Translations under genes and position numbers: made by a program
Source: DAIPHL01 sp036771375
Lineage (GTDB): Bacteria > Synergistota > Synergistia > Synergistales > Synergistaceae
Reading direction: 5' to 3'
DNA length: 7,293 nt
NCBI GenBank assembly: GCA_036771375.1
Contig: DAIPHL010000114.1
Span: 1 to 7,293 of the forward strand
In this document: positions 6,585-7,293 of the stretch, piece after piece
Layout of the letters: each line of letters opens with the position of its first letter
Numbering within the stretch: position 1 is the first letter of the stretch
Notes under the pieces: model-generated
What the model was told of the DNA's origin: nothing
The model's database searches: none
What the model saw: the letters and a program-made list of their open reading frames with translations, nothing else

Positions 6585-7104
6585 AAAAGTAAACTCTGTA
6601 TTCGGAAAAATCGAAGCCTGTCTTCTCCTCTGCACACTCGCGCTCCTCGTGTCGAATCCATCGCAGAGCACGGCAGGCGTTCGACTGGACGGCAAAAAGC
6701 TCGAAGCACTCTCCGACGGAAAGAAGATCGACCTGGGGAAAAAAGCGAAGGGCAGGCCGCTCTATCTCGTCTTTTCGACACCGACCTGACCGTACTGCCG
6801 TGACGAGCTGGTTCTGCTCGAATCGATGAGGAAGACCTACTCCGTGAACAAGATCTCCATGATCACCGTGTTTCCTCCCGGCGCCCGCAGGGACGTCATA
6901 CAAAAGATCCTCACGGAGCGATGGGGGATCAAGAGCATTCCCGGATATCTGGACGAGGACGCGAAGCTCTTCCAGGCCTACGAAATCCGGGGGGTTCCCT
7001 TCAGCGTGCTCTTCGACGCAAAGGGCGGGGAAATCGCGAGATTCGAGGGCATGCCCGGAAAGAACGCCATCGAAGCGGCCTTCCGAAAAGCGCTCGGAAA
7101 GTAG
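6580..7104 (+). CDS. exported thioredoxin-fold selenoprotein (U-P-Y-C motif; TGA 6787 read as selenocysteine)
   Basis: I read this as one 174-residue protein with selenocysteine at residue 70, encoded by in-frame TGA 6787-6789. Residues 1-32 are a signal peptide: basic start, hydrophobic core, cleavage likely after S-T-A. The mature part is a thioredoxin/TlpA-like fold: a strand L-Y-L-V-F-S, then T-P-T-U-P-Y-C-R (67-74) where the family has W-C-x-x-C, and the cis-proline motif I-R-G-V-P (136-140) with strand V-L-F-D. C73 is the only cysteine in the mature part, so U70-C73 would be the redox pair. Frame and coding character continue unchanged past TGA, the next base is C (a poor termination context), and a SECIS-like hairpin follows at 6801-6825. 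The internal ATG at 6826 has no ribosome site, arguing against two genes. The GTG start has AGGGAAG (6564-6570) 9 nt upstream. A role in thiol-disulfide or peroxide chemistry outside the cytoplasm is inferred. The alternative is a nonsense mutation or sequencing error. Confidence 0.85.
6801..6825 (+). promoter_or_regulatory. bacterial SECIS-like stem-loop
   Basis: CGAGC (6804-6808) pairs perfectly with GCTCG (6816-6820) around the 7-nt loop TGGTTCT (6809-6815). Across a 2-nt AA bulge the stem extends by A6803-T6823, G6802-C6824 and T6801-G6825. The first loop G is 21 nt after the TGA. In the E. coli fdhF element the loop AGGUCU sits at a similar distance and its G and U contact SelB. Here GGU occupies the same place. 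It would recruit SelB with selenocysteinyl-tRNA to the ribosome stalled at TGA 6787-6789. Confidence 0.7.
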
Positions 7105-7123
7105 CCCGGAGACACGCTTTCTT

Positions 7124-7147
7124 CGAACCCTCAACGGGAGGGATTCG
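7124..7147 (+). terminator. stem-loop 19 nt after the selenoprotein stop
   Basis: CGAA-CCCTC (7124-7132) pairs with GAGGG (7138-7142) and TTCG (7144-7147), with a single A bulge and loop AACGG, 9 bp in all. No T tract follows, so it may be a weak or factor-dependent terminator or a 3'-end stabiliser. The remaining sequence from 7148 to 7235 holds no supportable gene. Confidence 0.3.
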
Positions 7148-7235
7148 CGTGAAAACCCGGCCTCGCGGCGAAAGATCCGCTTTTTCTCCGGCAGAAGGAG
7201 ACGCGAAGGCGAGGGATTCGGAGAGAGCCCGCGCG

Positions 7236-7275
7236 AAAAACACAAGGGGCGGACACGCGTGTCCGCCCCTTGTGT
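7236..7275 (-). terminator. 36-bp perfect palindrome, likely terminator of a - strand gene beyond the right edge
   Basis: Bases 7240-7257 are the exact reverse complement of 7258-7275 (arms of 18 bp, no intervening bases; centre ACGCGT). On the - strand the stem ends in TTGTGT and runs into TTTT (7239-7236), giving five T in a row as in an intrinsic terminator. On the + strand it is followed by AAGAAATT, so it works poorly in that direction on its own, though the hairpin might still help end the selenoprotein transcript. The gene it serves would lie to the right, converging on the selenoprotein gene. Confidence 0.65.
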
Positions 7276-7293
7276 AAGAAATTCACGCCGACC

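Noticed and set aside
6616..6636. Lipoprotein cysteine (L-L-L-C) near residue 18 of the selenoprotein
   Set aside because: The cysteine sits in the middle of the hydrophobic core, which continues for several residues after it; a normal signal peptidase I site follows at S-T-A.
6498..6695. Extension of aas to an upstream ATG at 6695
   Set aside because: It would add 66 residues with no similarity to Aas, overlap the start of the divergent gene and its promoter, and ignore the well-placed GAGGTG before 6497.
6580..6789. A short 69-residue exported protein ending at TGA 6787, with a separate gene from ATG 6826
   Set aside because: The segment before TGA is an incomplete thioredoxin fold ending just at the active site, the one after has no ribosome site and continues the same fold in the same frame. 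One recoded gene explains both.
1..7293. The first 8 bases (GGTCGGCG) are the reverse complement of the last 8
   Set aside because: Identity stops after 8 bases and the left end lies inside a plsC-like coding sequence, so it is not a terminal inverted repeat of an element; chance or an artefact of how the fragment ended.

Overview
The window is GC-rich, densely packed bacterial DNA with seven protein genes and no RNA gene, CRISPR array or insertion sequence that I can see. The mix of genes (an Aas-type lipid recycling enzyme, a Bacillus-type threonine deaminase and an apparent selenoprotein) suggests an anaerobic bacterium able to use selenocysteine. Synergistota is my best guess at phylum, but it rests on general impression only and should be treated as weak.

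Layout. Bases 1-1760 carry three genes on the + strand: the C-terminal part of a PlsC-type acyltransferase (cut by the left edge), a small nitroreductase-family flavoprotein, and a metallophosphoesterase-like protein lacking two expected metal-ligand histidines. A hairpin plus T6 tract right after the third gene looks like an intrinsic terminator. Bases 1851-2849 hold a single uncharacterised 332-residue soluble protein. A textbook promoter (TTGCAA, 17 bp, TATAAT) then precedes ilvA (2964-4265). ilvA converges on aas (4368-6497, - strand), which encodes a two-domain acyltransferase/acyl-ACP synthetase. aas is transcribed divergently, across an 82-bp AT-rich gap, from the last gene (6580-7104, + strand). 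The right end holds a 36-bp perfect palindrome that looks like a terminator for a - strand gene lying beyond the window.

The main result is the last gene. It would normally be annotated as two fragments split by TGA at 6787-6789. Both fragments are in the same frame, and the TGA falls exactly where the first cysteine of a thioredoxin CxxC motif belongs, giving U-P-Y-C. A stem-loop with GGU in its apical loop lies at the distance expected for a bacterial SECIS element. TGA is an ordinary stop in four other genes here, so the recoding would be local. I read this as an exported thioredoxin-fold selenoprotein of 174 residues.

The genes do not form one pathway. Two concern phospholipid acylation (plsC-like, aas), one branched-chain amino acid synthesis (ilvA), two redox chemistry (nitroreductase, selenoprotein), and two are of unknown role.
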